Positions 56,101 to 64,000 of a DNA stretch of 64,000 nt are shown here, in pieces. The stretch covers positions 1 through 64,000 of the forward strand of contig JAIKZH010000083.1 in the NCBI GenBank assembly GCA_024682395.1. The letters run 5' to 3'. The DNA comes from Bacteroidaceae bacterium. Its GTDB lineage: Bacteria > Bacteroidota > Bacteroidia > Bacteroidales > Bacteroidaceae. The notes below the pieces were generated by a model. It searched no databases and was not told the DNA's origin. It saw only the letters and a list, made by a program, of their open reading frames with translations. Each line of letters starts with the position of its first letter. The first letter of the stretch is position 1. Both the position numbers and the translations under genes were made by a program.

Positions 56101-56553
56101 GTTCTTAGGCTTTTCTGTAATAATAGTTCCTTCTTTAGGTGTCTCACCTATGCGAGATTTACGTATTAGAGCATATGCTCCATACATAAGCCCTTTGTCA
56201 GAAGGTGATGTGATGGTTATTATGTTGTTTTTATATGAGATTTCAAATCCTTCATTGCCCAATGTGTTATTCGGATAAACACAAAGGTTGATTTTTTTCA
56301 CTGGCATATTCAGTTGGGTTGCCAGTTCGTTTTGTACTATCTCGATTGTGGATGTACGTTTCCCCGAGAATTTTATATTCTTTAAGTTAATTGCCTTTTG
56401 GCTTTTCAACTCTATATTTTTATTGGCTTTGAGCCATAAATCGTGACCGTTTTCTGCCTTTGCATTTAAAGTGAAGAAAACAATAAAGGTCACGAGCCAC
56501 ATTTTATTGTAACTCGTAACCTTTGATGTGATATAGTTTGTTATTCTATGCAT
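53185..56553 (-). CDS. GH67 alpha-glucuronidase fused to a CE15 glucuronoyl esterase
   Basis: The 1122-residue protein has a signal peptide (about 1-33). The GH67 part (about 35-700) removes 4-O-methylglucuronic acid from the ends of xylo-oligosaccharides. It has N-H-W-D-N-L-N-G-N-V-E-R-G-Y, the acid region K-A-N-S-E-G-E-P-G-P (Glu303), and the base pair Asp376 (G-P-I-D-F-Q-P-R-E-P) and Glu404 (T-Q-E-Y-L-G). The CE15 part (about 725-1122) would cleave lignin-glucuronoyl esters: nucleophile Ser947 in S-G-C-S-W-A-G-K, Q-E-P-G-G-G-G, and His1077 in N-G-K-H-M-H-C. The family motif G-C-S-R-x-G-K has Trp here in place of the oxyanion-hole Arg (codon TGG), which could reduce or change esterase activity. 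It lies 54 bases after xylA and 38 before the regulator. Confidence 0.9.
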   Translation of the reverse strand: MHRITNYITSKVTSYNKMWLVTFIVFFTLNAKAENGHDLWLKANKNIELKSQKAINLKNIKFSGKRTSTIEIVQNELATQLNMPVKKINLCVYPNNTLGNEGFEISYKNNIITITSPSDKGLMYGAYALIRKSRIGETPKEGTIITEKPKNALRLLNHWDNLNGNVERGYAGKSIFWGEKNTPLKNIKSEDGKTSVYDKRILDYARANASVGINGMVINNVNASPKMMSDSVLAQVARVANLLRPYGIKTYISVNFASPKALGEASTADPLEPEVQEWWKNKAKQIYKLIPDFGGFLVKANSEGEPGPMDYGRTHVDGANMLADALAPYGGIIMWRAFVYAANSSDRACQAYEEFMPLDGKFRDNVILQVKNGPIDFQPREPVSPLFFNIKSTRMMPEFQITQEYLGESIHSVYLGTMWKEFFQVLNDNQNGQKEMKAIAGVSNVGDDINWCGSDMAQANWYTFGRMAWDENLSCEKIAQEWLKLTFSSDERFVTPMTELMMASHEAAVSYMMPLGLHHIFAGGHHYGPEPWYAPKGVRKDWTPPYYHKADSIGIGFDRTKNGSNNVSQYPEALCNKFNDIKTCPDKYILWFHHVPWNAIWNKLCYKYDEGVSEAERFATIWKNMKPYVDDERYQQQLKRFERQATDAWWWRDACLLYFQQFSKMPLPANSPATRFTLKDVMKYNLPMDIYTTADMDKLPVPKTDEKNNAMPYVYNVENTGENFLAPKLVKNNELTKEIKTLPDPFVFEDGSRNTDISNWEHHRNDIKSYLEYYEIGQKPSMKDMTLKAKLEGTKLTVTVTNPQGTSIDLTATITWPGKSDIDAKKDNQTSNKSTIGNDRASQLKIYGSETKSESPIPALIGISCTLPVNLFLSKGCALINFDFNTVCKHQQTRGEEPINKLYPELKANGAYSYWSWGISRIIDGLQQLGPEVTGIDTRRLAVSGCSWAGKAALWSGALDERICLVIPQEPGGGGVAAWRVSETLGNVETIGRTDGHWFLESIIKDFGNGNVSKLPIDHHQLVAMVAPRAILMFGNTDYEWLADESAYVSMQAAKKIYKTLGIPDRIGFAINGKHMHCLLPENEYQYLTAYIDRFLLGKDVPTDFGIAPSFESVDHMKWIQW

Positions 56554-56607
56554 TATTATAATACATATAATTAATTTGTCTTATTTAATCTATTGCTATT
56601 TAGATAA

Positions 56608-57921
56608 TTAGCAGTACATTGCAACGATTGCTTCGTAAAGTTCTTGCTTACCTGAAGTTTGCTTAGGTTCGCCAACTTTCTTTCCGTATTCGTAAGCTTG
56701 TTCGAGAGTAAGTTTACCATCTTCGAAGTCCTTACCAATACCGCTATCGAATGAAGCATAACGAGCAGCCTTCATAGCCTTGTATGGAGATTCTTCAAGA
56801 AGCTTAGCTGCACATTCAAGAGCACGTGCCATAGCGTCCATACCTGCGATGTGAGCAATGAAGATATCTTCAAGATCTGTTGAGTTACGACGAGTCTTAG
56901 CGTCGAAGTTAGTACCACCAGTTCCAAGACCACCACCACGGATGATTTCCATCCAAGCTTGAGTAAGTTCGTAGTTGTCAATTGGGAATTGGTCTGTATC
57001 CCAACCATTCTGGTAGTCACCACGGTTAGCGTCGATAGAACCTAACATACCAGCGTCAACTGCACATGCAAGTTCGTGTTCGAATGTGTGACCAGCAAGA
57101 GTAGCGTGGTTAACCTCGATATTAACTTTGAAGTCTTTGTCAAGACCGTGAGCTTTCAAGAAACCAATAACTGTTTCAGTGTCAACATCATATTGGTGCT
57201 TAGATGGTTCCATTGGCTTTGGTTCGATAAGGAATGTACCTTTGAAGCCCTTAGAACGTGCATAGTCGCGAGCCATTCCAAGCATTGTAGCCATATGTTC
57301 CTTTTCACGCTTTTGGTCTGTGTTAAGAAGGCTCATGTAACCTTCACGACCACCCCAGAATACATAGTTTTCTGCACCAAGAGCGATACCAGCATCGATA
57401 GCATTCTTGATCTGAACGATAGCACGAGCAACTACGTCGAAGTCAGGGTTTGTAGAAGCACCATTCATATAGCGAGCGTTTCCGAATACGTTAGCAGTAG
57501 ACCAAAGAAGTTTCTTGCCAGTTGCATCCATCTTTTCCTTAAGGTAAGCTACGATAGCCTTCAAGTTTGCTTCATATTCTTCTACAGATGAACCTTCGTC
57601 AACGAGGTCAACATCGTGGAAGCAGAAATAGTCGATACCAAGTTTGTCCATGATTTCGAAACCTGCATCAGCCTTATTCTTTGCAATTTCAACTGCGTTA
57701 GCACCTGTATTCCATGGGAATTTCTTTGTTCCACCACCAAATTGGTCAGCACCTTCAGCACAAAGAGTGTGCCACCATGCCATAGCGAAACGCAACCATT
57801 CTTTCATTGGTTTGCCCATGATTACTTTGTCTGCATCATAATAGTGGAAAGCCATAGGGTTCTTTGAATCCTTGCCTTCGAATTTGATTTTACCTACTTC
57901 AGGAAAAAATTCTTTTGCCAT
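56608..57921 (-). CDS. xylA: Xylose isomerase
   Basis: XylA converts D-xylose to D-xylulose in the cytoplasm. The 437-residue product has the catalytic C-F-H-D-V-D (His102), W-G-G-R-E-G-Y, the metal ligands in [17 protein letters not shown] and D-A-N-R-G-D, and a C-terminal helical arm. The length fits class II isomerases. It lies between xylB and the GH67-CE15 gene in the same operon. A 171-codon antisense frame within it is a shadow. Confidence 0.98.
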   Translation of the reverse strand: MAKEFFPEVGKIKFEGKDSKNPMAFHYYDADKVIMGKPMKEWLRFAMAWWHTLCAEGADQFGGGTKKFPWNTGANAVEIAKNKADAGFEIMDKLGIDYFCFHDVDLVDEGSSVEEYEANLKAIVAYLKEKMDATGKKLLWSTANVFGNARYMNGASTNPDFDVVARAIVQIKNAIDAGIALGAENYVFWGGREGYMSLLNTDQKREKEHMATMLGMARDYARSKGFKGTFLIEPKPMEPSKHQYDVDTETVIGFLKAHGLDKDFKVNIEVNHATLAGHTFEHELACAVDAGMLGSIDANRGDYQNGWDTDQFPIDNYELTQAWMEIIRGGGLGTGGTNFDAKTRRNSTDLEDIFIAHIAGMDAMARALECAAKLLEESPYKAMKAARYASFDSGIGKDFEDGKLTLEQAYEYGKKVGEPKQTSGKQELYEAIVAMYC

Positions 57922-57958
57922 AATAAAATTTGTTTATAAAATTAATAATAATTAGTTC

Positions 57959-59452
57959 TTAGTTAATATGTTGATCCAAACGTTGTTTCCAAAGAGCATA
58001 TGCGTCAAGATATGCTTTCTGGTCTTTAATGTCTGGTTCAATTGTAGAAACATGTTTGAGGGTAGCGAATGCTTCGTCGAAACTTTGATAGATACCAGCA
58101 CCGATACCAGCACCCTTAGCTGCACCTACAGCACCATCTGTTTCATACAAGTTAATAGTTGCACCTGTAACACTTGCAAGTGTCTTGCAGAATGTTGGGC
58201 TAAGGAACATATTAGCGTGTCCTGCATGGATATCTTTAATATTCATACCCATATTCTCCATTATGTCGATACCTTGTTTGAATGAGAACACGATACCTTC
58301 TTGTGCTGCACGCATAAGGTGTGCTTTCTTGTGGATGTTGAAGTTGATGCCCTCTATGCTACAACCGATTTCTTTGTTTTGAAGGATTCGTTCAGCACCA
58401 TTACCGAATGGAATAATGCTAAGACCTTCTGAACCGATAGGAACTGTCGCAATCAAACCATTGATATCTTGGTATGACATGCCTTCTGGAGCAACATTTC
58501 TGCGCATCCATGCGTTAAGAATACCTGTTCCGTTGATACATAATAAAACTCCAAGACGTGTTAACTCTGGTGTGTAGTTTCCGTGAGCAAATGTATTTAC
58601 TCTACTGAGTTTATCGTAGTTAACTTCTCCGAGAACTCCGTAAACTACACCTGAAGTACCTCCTGTAGCTGCCACTTCTCCTGGGTTCATTACATTTAAT
58701 GACAATGCATTATTTGGTTGGTCGCCACCACGATATGAGATAGGGGTGCCTTCTGGTATTCCCAAAACTTGTGCAACTTCCTTGCATACTTTTGTTTGAA
58801 TAGCAAAGGTAGGAACAATTTCTGAGATAATCGAATTATCGAAGCCAAAATAATTCATTATATCTTGACTTACCTGTTGTTCTTTAAAGTCCCAGAACAT
58901 TCCCTCTGACAAACCGCTGATTGTAGTTTGCATTGCACCACCACTTAATTTCATCGCGATAAAATCACCAGGGAGCATTATTTTGTATATCTTTTCAAAT
59001 AACTCAGGCTCATTATCTTTTACCCAAGCCAATTTTGCTGCTGTAAAGTTGCCTGGTGAATTAAGTAAGTGACTCAAACATTTTTCATGTCCAATAACAT
59101 CGAATGCAGCATTACCATAAGGAACAGCTCTACCATCACACCAGATGATACTTGGACGAAGAGGATTGCCTTGACGGTCAACACATACCAAACCATGCAT
59201 TTGATAGCTGATACCTATTGCTTTTACGTTAGCCAATAAACCTTGTCCTGTTGTTCCTAATTTTTTTGTTGCTTCAATGAGGTTTGTCCACCACATGTCA
59301 GGCTCTTGTTCTGCCCAACCCATTTGTTTTGCAATGATTGGTGCTTCATTTTCTGGATAAAATGTTGTAGCAACAATTTCTCCAGAAACTGCGTCAACGA
59401 GAGATGCCTTGACAGATGAAGTTCCTATATCATATCCTAATAGATATCCCAT
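57959..59452 (-). CDS. xylB: Xylulokinase
   Basis: XylB phosphorylates D-xylulose to xylulose 5-phosphate, which enters the pentose phosphate pathway. The 497-residue FGGY-family product starts with the ATPase phosphate loop L-L-G-Y-D-I-G-T-S-S-V-K. It has Y-Q-M-H-G-L-V, I-W-C-D-G-R-A, Y-R-G-G-D-Q-P-N-N-A-L with the probable catalytic Asp, and A-T-G-G-T-S-G-V-V-Y-G-V. No signal peptide. It follows the GH43 gene by 49 bases and precedes xylA by 37 bases. Confidence 0.97.
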   Translation of the reverse strand: MGYLLGYDIGTSSVKASLVDAVSGEIVATTFYPENEAPIIAKQMGWAEQEPDMWWTNLIEATKKLGTTGQGLLANVKAIGISYQMHGLVCVDRQGNPLRPSIIWCDGRAVPYGNAAFDVIGHEKCLSHLLNSPGNFTAAKLAWVKDNEPELFEKIYKIMLPGDFIAMKLSGGAMQTTISGLSEGMFWDFKEQQVSQDIMNYFGFDNSIISEIVPTFAIQTKVCKEVAQVLGIPEGTPISYRGGDQPNNALSLNVMNPGEVAATGGTSGVVYGVLGEVNYDKLSRVNTFAHGNYTPELTRLGVLLCINGTGILNAWMRRNVAPEGMSYQDINGLIATVPIGSEGLSIIPFGNGAERILQNKEIGCSIEGINFNIHKKAHLMRAAQEGIVFSFKQGIDIMENMGMNIKDIHAGHANMFLSPTFCKTLASVTGATINLYETDGAVGAAKGAGIGAGIYQSFDEAFATLKHVSTIEPDIKDQKAYLDAYALWKQRLDQHIN

Positions 59453-59501
59453 GATAAATTCTGTATTTTTTAGTTTAATACCTTATTTATATATTAAAGG
59501 C

Positions 59502-60533
59502 TTAGTCTATACCTTCAATTGTTTTAATCATTCCGTTTTGATCGAATTCCAATTCGCATACCTTTAAACTGCGCAACCATGATTTGCCGCCAGAAGGTAC
59601 ACTATCATGATGGAACAGATACCATTTCTCTTTCCACTTAATAATTGCGTGGTGTGTTGTCCAACCTACAACTGGTGTAAGTATAACTCCTTTGTATGTG
59701 AATGGTCCATAAGGGTTATCGCCGATTGCATAGCAGAGGAGGTGGCTGTCACCTGTAGAGTAAGTGAAATAGTATTTGCCGTCTTTCTTGAACATCCAAC
59801 TTGCTTCGAAGAAACGATGAGGATCGTCTGCTTTTAATGGATTTCCTTCTTCGTCAACAACAAGTATTGGCTGAGGAGCTTCTGCAAAATTTAAGCCATC
59901 CTTAGTCATGCGAACGCAGCGACTTGGAAGTGCATCTTCTTTTCCTTCTGGAAGGTATGGAGTTTCAAGATGTATGTTGTCCTTGTAGCGTTGAAGTTGT
60001 CCTCCCCATAAACCACCGAAATATACATATACTTCATCGTCGGCATCGTCTCTGAATGCGCACATGTCAATGCTGTAGCTTCCAGGAACTGGTGCTGGCT
60101 GTGGAATGAATGGTCCTGCAGGATTGTCAGCAATTGCAGTTCCCCAATGGAATACATCGTTGCGATCCTTTAGTGGGAAATACATAATATATTTCTTAAC
60201 CTTCTTGCTGAATCCCATTCCTTTTGATTGTTCTTCAGCATTTGTAGGTACTTCAACTTCATATTCTTGTACATCACAATCCCAGAGTTGGCGTCCAGCC
60301 CATGGAATGTCTTCTTGACGTAGAACACATCCATGATCCACAACTTCTCCAGTCATTGGGTCACCTTCGATTGAGAGTACATGATAATCTTTCATTACAT
60401 ATTGGTCACCATTATCGTTCTCAACATTTTCACATTCCCAATCATGTGAAGGATAGATGTAAATTTTTCCATTGAAAATATGTACAGATGGGTCTGCCAT
60501 ATAATCAGAAGGAAATAGATAACGCTTAGTCAT
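59502..60533 (-). CDS. Cytoplasmic GH43 beta-xylosidase / alpha-arabinofuranosidase
   Basis: The 343-residue product is a single five-bladed GH43 catalytic domain without signal peptide or additional modules. Catalytic candidates are the base Asp14 in Y-M-A-D-P-S-V, the pKa-modulating Asp in S-I-D-M-C-A-F, and the acid Glu in F-F-E-A-S-W-M-F. In the P. bryantii xyn cluster a comparable small GH43 (XynB) cleaves xylo-oligosaccharides inside the cell. The same role fits here, between the GH10 xylanase and xylB genes. Specificity for xylose or arabinose cannot be decided from sequence alone. Confidence 0.92.
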   Translation of the reverse strand: MTKRYLFPSDYMADPSVHIFNGKIYIYPSHDWECENVENDNGDQYVMKDYHVLSIEGDPMTGEVVDHGCVLRQEDIPWAGRQLWDCDVQEYEVEVPTNAEEQSKGMGFSKKVKKYIMYFPLKDRNDVFHWGTAIADNPAGPFIPQPAPVPGSYSIDMCAFRDDADDEVYVYFGGLWGGQLQRYKDNIHLETPYLPEGKEDALPSRCVRMTKDGLNFAEAPQPILVVDEEGNPLKADDPHRFFEASWMFKKDGKYYFTYSTGDSHLLCYAIGDNPYGPFTYKGVILTPVVGWTTHHAIIKWKEKWYLFHHDSVPSGGKSWLRSLKVCELEFDQNGMIKTIEGID

Positions 60534-60556
60534 AATTTTATTCTTTTTTGGATTAA

Positions 60557-61675
60557 TTAATATTTCTTTGATAGTTTGATTATTTCTTTTACAAATGGTT
60601 TTGGCTCATAATTTCTATCTATGGCCAGAGGGTAGTCTGTACGGAATGGTACAGGCCATCCGTTTTTCCAACTATCGGCATCTGTCAATCCCCAGAAAGT
60701 AACTCTGGAAATGATATCTTTATGTTTAAGATATATACCGAATAGTTTTACAAAGAAATCGGTCTGTTCTTTTGCTTTTTCAGCAGGAAGACCGTCTGTG
60801 TATGGATTTAATTCGTTTTTGTATTCAAAATTAGTTTCGACGGCTGCTCCTCGGAAATCAGCTGATGGCCATGGTAGAACACTGAGGTCTAATTCTGTTA
60901 CCATAACTTTTACTCCTTCTGCAGCGTAGGTTGTGATACTTTTTTCGTATTCTTGAAGATTTGTATCAAAAGCAACATGTGATTGCATTCCGATTGCATC
61001 AATTCTGCATCCATTTGCTTTCAAATCTTTTATGAGTCTTACTACAGCTTCACGCTTTCTTGCTCCGTCCATTCCATAGTCGTTGTAGTATAATTCTGCA
61101 TCAGGATCGGCTTCGTGTGCGAATTGAAATGCAAGACGTATAAATTCTGGACCGATTATTTTGTAGAACTGAGATCTTCTGAATTCTCCGTTATCGAGAA
61201 TTGCTTCGTTTACTACGTCCCAACCTTTTATTCTTCCTTTATAATGTCCTACAACGGTGTGAATATGATCTCTAAGACGATTAATCAACTCTTCGCGAGT
61301 GACTTGATTGCCCATATCGTCTTTGAAAAACCAATATGGACATTGTGAATGCCACACAAGACAATGTCCTGTAATAACTTGACCATTTCTTTCGGCTAAG
61401 TCAACTAATGCATCTGCATCTCTCCAGTCATACAAATCCTTTTTGGGATGTATTTCTTCGGCTTTCATGCAGTTTTCTGCAACGACTGCACTAAATTGAT
61501 CTTTTATTACATTTAATATTTTAGGGTCGTTGCTTTTTGCTTGTCTTGTGTTTATTGCTGTACCAATAAGAAACTTTCCTTCAAAAGCTTCTCTCATGGT
61601 CTTTTGCGCCAACACAGATTGTGTTGACGCAGAAGATAATGATATTATTAAAGATAATATTGCTAATCTATTCAT
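60557..61675 (-). CDS. GH10 endo-beta-1,4-xylanase, exported
   Basis: The enzyme cuts the xylan main chain. I place the start at the ATG at 61675, giving 372 residues with a clean signal peptide (1-23, ending S-V-L-A). A TTG at 61708 is also in frame but overlaps the symporter gene. The GH10 domain covers almost the whole mature protein. The acid/base is Glu157 in W-D-V-V-N-E-A and the nucleophile Glu261 in V-M-V-T-E-L-D-L. H-C-L-V-W-H-S-Q is the usual subsite motif. No carbohydrate-binding module is present. It follows the symporter by ten bases. Confidence 0.97.
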   Translation of the reverse strand: MNRLAILSLIISLSSASTQSVLAQKTMREAFEGKFLIGTAINTRQAKSNDPKILNVIKDQFSAVVAENCMKAEEIHPKKDLYDWRDADALVDLAERNGQVITGHCLVWHSQCPYWFFKDDMGNQVTREELINRLRDHIHTVVGHYKGRIKGWDVVNEAILDNGEFRRSQFYKIIGPEFIRLAFQFAHEADPDAELYYNDYGMDGARKREAVVRLIKDLKANGCRIDAIGMQSHVAFDTNLQEYEKSITTYAAEGVKVMVTELDLSVLPWPSADFRGAAVETNFEYKNELNPYTDGLPAEKAKEQTDFFVKLFGIYLKHKDIISRVTFWGLTDADSWKNGWPVPFRTDYPLAIDRNYEPKPFVKEIIKLSKKY

Positions 61676-61685
61676 TGTTGTTACT

Positions 61686-63089
61686 TTAAATTGCATGACG
61701 GCCTTCAATTTCTCTGTTCATCTCATCGAGTTTCTCATCTGTAAGAGGATACTTATATATCAGGTATCCTACTACTATAAGAAGAATTGCTGGAATGATA
61801 GTAGTGAACCAAAGGATTGCTTCTTTTACAGTTTCTGAATAAAGTGCTAACTTTGTGTAATATGCATTTACTGGCGCTGCAATGAATGAAGCAAGGAATA
61901 CCACAATGAAAATCCAAAGCATCAACTGAAGACATTTGTTTGCCTTAAACTCCTTGAACATCTCACCATAACTGGCTGGCTTTTCTGGAGTGGTAACGAT
62001 ATTTTCCTTACAACCGAGGAAACAAAGTGTCAAGAGGATGAAACCTGCAAGTGCAAACACGCTGATAACGATGAACCATGCATTTGCATCTCCAGACAAA
62101 GCTGAAACTTCTTCTGCTAAGTTGAAGCCTAACCATCCCATTACCAATGGTGTGATCCAACCTGCAATTGAGAAACCAGCTTTGAATGCAACACCTGCAA
62201 GGGCATTTACTGTTGCTGCAGGACGGTTGCCTGTACGGTATTCAGCTTCTGTGATAACTTCAGGAACAAGGGCCCACATCAATGAACCAACGAGCAGACC
62301 GATACCAGTCATGACTTTTGCAATTTGAACGATAGTTTTGCAGTCCTCAACATTAAAGAATTTACCAATTGTATATAATGCGACAAATCCAATAAATCCT
62401 ATTGAGAGAAGTACATAATAAAGTCCTTTTTTACCTAATGCTTTCTTTAATGTAGGAAGCAATGGCAGAATAACAAATGCTGGGATAGTACCGATTGCCA
62501 TGAATATTGCTTGGTTCCAGTCTATTTCAACACCAGCAACTATTGCGAGTCCGATAGGGAAACCTGCTTGTACAATAATCTGACCAATGTTTGCACATAC
62601 CATTCGCGTTGATGTGAGAATGAGAACCTCATCATTGTCACGAGTCATACTGGCCATGATAGAACCATATGGGATGTTTACTACAGAATAAATCATACTC
62701 AATAATGTATAACTAACTGTAGCATAGATGATCTTTAATGTCATTGACCATTCTGCAGCCATAGGGAGCATAAGACAGCAAGCTGCAATTGTTAAAGGAA
62801 TACCGCCATAAAGAAGGTATGTGCGATACTTACCTAATTTTGGATTGTGATTGTCTATATAGCGACCTACGATAGGACTCCATATACAGTCAAAGAGTCG
62901 AACTGCAAGTATAAGTCCGCTGACAAATACAGGGCTAATCTTCAATACCGTACACAGGTATATCATCAAGAATGTTGCTACTGTTTGGAAGATAAGGTTT
63001 TGAGCAAGATCGCCTGAACCGAATCCTATACGTTGAAGCCAGCTTAACTTATAGAATCCTTTGTTTTCTTTTTGAATTTGATTTTCCAT
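61686..63089 (-). CDS. GPH-family (MFS) sugar symporter, probably for xylo-oligosaccharides
   Basis: The 467-residue product has about twelve hydrophobic segments and the signatures of the glycoside-pentoside-hexuronide:cation symporter family: R-I-G-F-G-S-G-D-L-A-Q-N at the start, W-S-P-I-V-G-R-Y-I-D-N (about 70-80) with G-K-Y-R-T-Y, and N-I-P-Y-G-S-I-M-A-S-M. It acts in the inner membrane. As first gene of the operon, ten bases before the xylanase, it fits import of xylose or xylo-oligosaccharides for the cytoplasmic GH43, XylA and XylB. A similar transporter gene is present in the P. bryantii xyn cluster. Confidence 0.93.
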   Translation of the reverse strand: MENQIQKENKGFYKLSWLQRIGFGSGDLAQNLIFQTVATFLMIYLCTVLKISPVFVSGLILAVRLFDCIWSPIVGRYIDNHNPKLGKYRTYLLYGGIPLTIAACCLMLPMAAEWSMTLKIIYATVSYTLLSMIYSVVNIPYGSIMASMTRDNDEVLILTSTRMVCANIGQIIVQAGFPIGLAIVAGVEIDWNQAIFMAIGTIPAFVILPLLPTLKKALGKKGLYYVLLSIGFIGFVALYTIGKFFNVEDCKTIVQIAKVMTGIGLLVGSLMWALVPEVITEAEYRTGNRPAATVNALAGVAFKAGFSIAGWITPLVMGWLGFNLAEEVSALSGDANAWFIVISVFALAGFILLTLCFLGCKENIVTTPEKPASYGEMFKEFKANKCLQLMLWIFIVVFLASFIAAPVNAYYTKLALYSETVKEAILWFTTIIPAILLIVVGYLIYKYPLTDEKLDEMNREIEGRHAI

Positions 63090-63424
63090 TTTTTTATTTA
63101 AAGTTTAGTTTGTTTCCTAAATAATTATAATCTTTTTAAATTAAAAGAATTTTCTTTGTTTGGTGTTGTGCTATCTTTTTAGTTAATCGGAATTTGATTA
63201 TTGTGATAATATAAGCACAAATTTCTGCAAAGATAGCAAAATTAATTAATAACAATGTAACATTCCATAAAAAACTTGTTTCAAAAACGTAACAAATACT
63301 TGCATAGTTGTGTCATTTACTTTTTAGAGTGTGTAAATAATACATGCAAGTATTTAATATAGTTTATTCTTTTTCAATGTGTTTTATAATCATGATACAT
63401 GGATCTGTCGCTGAAAAGTGTTGT
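63090..63424 (-). other. Intergenic region with xylan operon promoter and leader
   Basis: 335 bases between the membrane-protein gene and the symporter gene, both on the - strand. It holds the operon promoter (63228-63235), then a leader of about 138 bases before the symporter ATG. I see no gene and no clear hairpin terminator for the upstream membrane-protein gene. Confidence 0.65.
63228..63256 (-). promoter_or_regulatory. Promoter of the xylan operon
   Basis: On the - strand TATCTTTG (63235-63228) matches TAnnTTTG exactly and is preceded by TTTTGC. The -33 element is weaker: ATTG at 63256-63253, 17 bases upstream. All gaps downstream are 10 to 54 bases, so one transcript of about 14.4 kb through the regulator gene is likely. 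Confidence 0.65.
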
Positions 63425-64000
63425 TTACTGCTGATATTCTATTGTATTAGTCTGGATATTTCCTTTCAATTGAAAATATGCATCATTATGAATGAATTGT
63501 GTTAAAGGTAATGCAAAATATAATCCTATACAACACACCATAACTCCAAGAAGTTTAATGCCGAAGTATAGAATTTTTAATCCAATTATAGTTAGTACGT
63601 TGCCATTGGTCATTTCCCAACTTCTTTTGATACATTCTGTTATGTCTGCTTCTTTATTATCGAGTTGACAAGTTTTAGCAAATATTAAACGTGCATTTAG
63701 ATATATGCCAGGTATGATGAAAAATAAATATCCGACCATGCATATAGTTCCTACGATAAAGTCTATAACAAAGCATTTTAGATATGTGGCAATCGGCATT
63801 TTGTACCCCTTGAGTGAGAATTCGTGATCAATTCCTTTATTGATATTAAGCATGCAGTTTTCTAATCCTGTAATAAAAGGGTAAATTATAATTGAGGAAA
63901 TGAAAGAAGCAACAAATTTCCCTACCCACTGCCCACTTTTAAAATAAGATTCCCAGTAAATTGGGTCATAAATAGTATGTGTTTTATTTTGAAAAAACAA
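63425..64000 (-). CDS. Multi-pass membrane protein, DUF975-like, partial at its N-terminus
   Basis: The frame runs to the window edge, and the first visible codon (TTG) is not a convincing start, so the N-terminal part lies outside. The visible 191 residues contain four or five hydrophobic segments, including V-G-Y-L-F-F-I-I-P-G-I-Y-L-N-A-R (about 112-127), then C-I-K-R-S-W-E-M-T-N-G-N and a final pair of membrane helices. The I-P-G-I plus S-W-x-x-x-x-G-N pattern resembles DUF975-type proteins, whose role is not established. It is upstream of, and co-directional with, the xylan operon but has no obvious link to it. Confidence 0.55.
   Translation of the reverse strand: MFFQNKTHTIYDPIYWESYFKSGQWVGKFVASFISSIIIYPFITGLENCMLNINKGIDHEFSLKGYKMPIATYLKCFVIDFIVGTICMVGYLFFIIPGIYLNARLIFAKTCQLDNKEADITECIKRSWEMTNGNVLTIIGLKILYFGIKLLGVMVCCIGLYFALPLTQFIHNDAYFQLKGNIQTNTIEYQQ

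Noticed and set aside
57076-57591. A 171-codon open frame antisense to xylA
   Set aside because: It lies wholly inside xylA, has no family features, and its composition follows from the codon use of the gene on the other strand.
61676-61708. TTG start for the GH10 xylanase overlapping the symporter gene
   Set aside because: The ATG at 61675 gives a normal signal peptide and a ten-base intergenic gap; the TTG start would put extra residues before it.

Overview
The window is a contiguous piece of a Bacteroidota chromosome, most likely a Prevotella-type bacterium (Prevotellaceae) from a fibre-rich gut or rumen setting. The reasons are the fused str-S10-spc-alpha ribosomal cluster without tuf or adk, promoters of the TAnnTTTG type, mostly A-rich translation starts without Shine-Dalgarno sites, SusC/SusD pairs, BspA-type leucine-rich repeat proteins, a hybrid two-component regulator and a xylan gene set resembling the xyn cluster of Prevotella bryantii. 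The DNA is visibly AT-rich throughout. Genus-level assignment is inference.

Region 1 (1-446) is the end of a small exported TonB C-terminal-domain protein. Region 2 (about 800-19,206, all + strand) holds 33 translation, secretion and transcription genes: rpsL, rpsG, fusA, rpsJ, rplC, rplD, rplW, rplB, rpsS, rplV, rpsC, rplP, rpmC, rpsQ, rplN, rplX, rplE, rpsN, rpsH, rplF, rplR, rpsE, rpmD, rplO, secY, map, infA, rpmJ, rpsM, rpsK, rpsD, rpoA, rplQ. A good terminator follows rplQ. Three spacers are unusually long or structured (rpsL-rpsG, fusA-rpsJ, rpsK-rpsD) and are candidates for ribosomal-protein feedback elements. Several genes here carry strong Shine-Dalgarno sequences although the phylum mostly does without them.

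Region 3 (19,718-37,310, + strand) is a seven-gene outer-membrane locus: FAS1 lipoprotein, SusC, SusD, FAS1 lipoprotein, FAS1 lipoprotein, SusC, SusD. It has no degradative enzyme, so its ligand is unknown. I regard it as the strongest candidate for an undescribed system. Region 4 (37,388-42,960, + strand) encodes two large secreted proteins: a BspA-type LRR protein, and a protein with three InlB-like repeats, two cohesin-like modules and a dockerin-like calcium-binding pair. Region 5 (43,203-47,757, + strand) has an AlbA_2/HATPase regulator, a DUF2971 protein and a 22-repeat BspA-like protein without a signal peptide. Then come a small exported hypothetical on the - strand (47,891-48,553) and a hairpin between the converging genes.

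Region 6 (48,757-63,235, - strand) is a seven-gene xylan operon read right to left: GPH-type symporter, GH10 xylanase, GH43 glycosidase, xylB, xylA, a GH67-CE15 fusion (alpha-glucuronidase plus glucuronoyl esterase) and a hybrid two-component regulator. Together they would cut glucuronoxylan outside the cytoplasm, import xylo-oligosaccharides, release xylose inside the cell and turn it into xylulose 5-phosphate, with the regulator at the end of the operon. The CE15 domain has Trp where the family normally has an oxyanion-hole Arg. Region 7 (63,425-64,000, - strand) is the C-terminal part of a multi-pass membrane protein running off the window.
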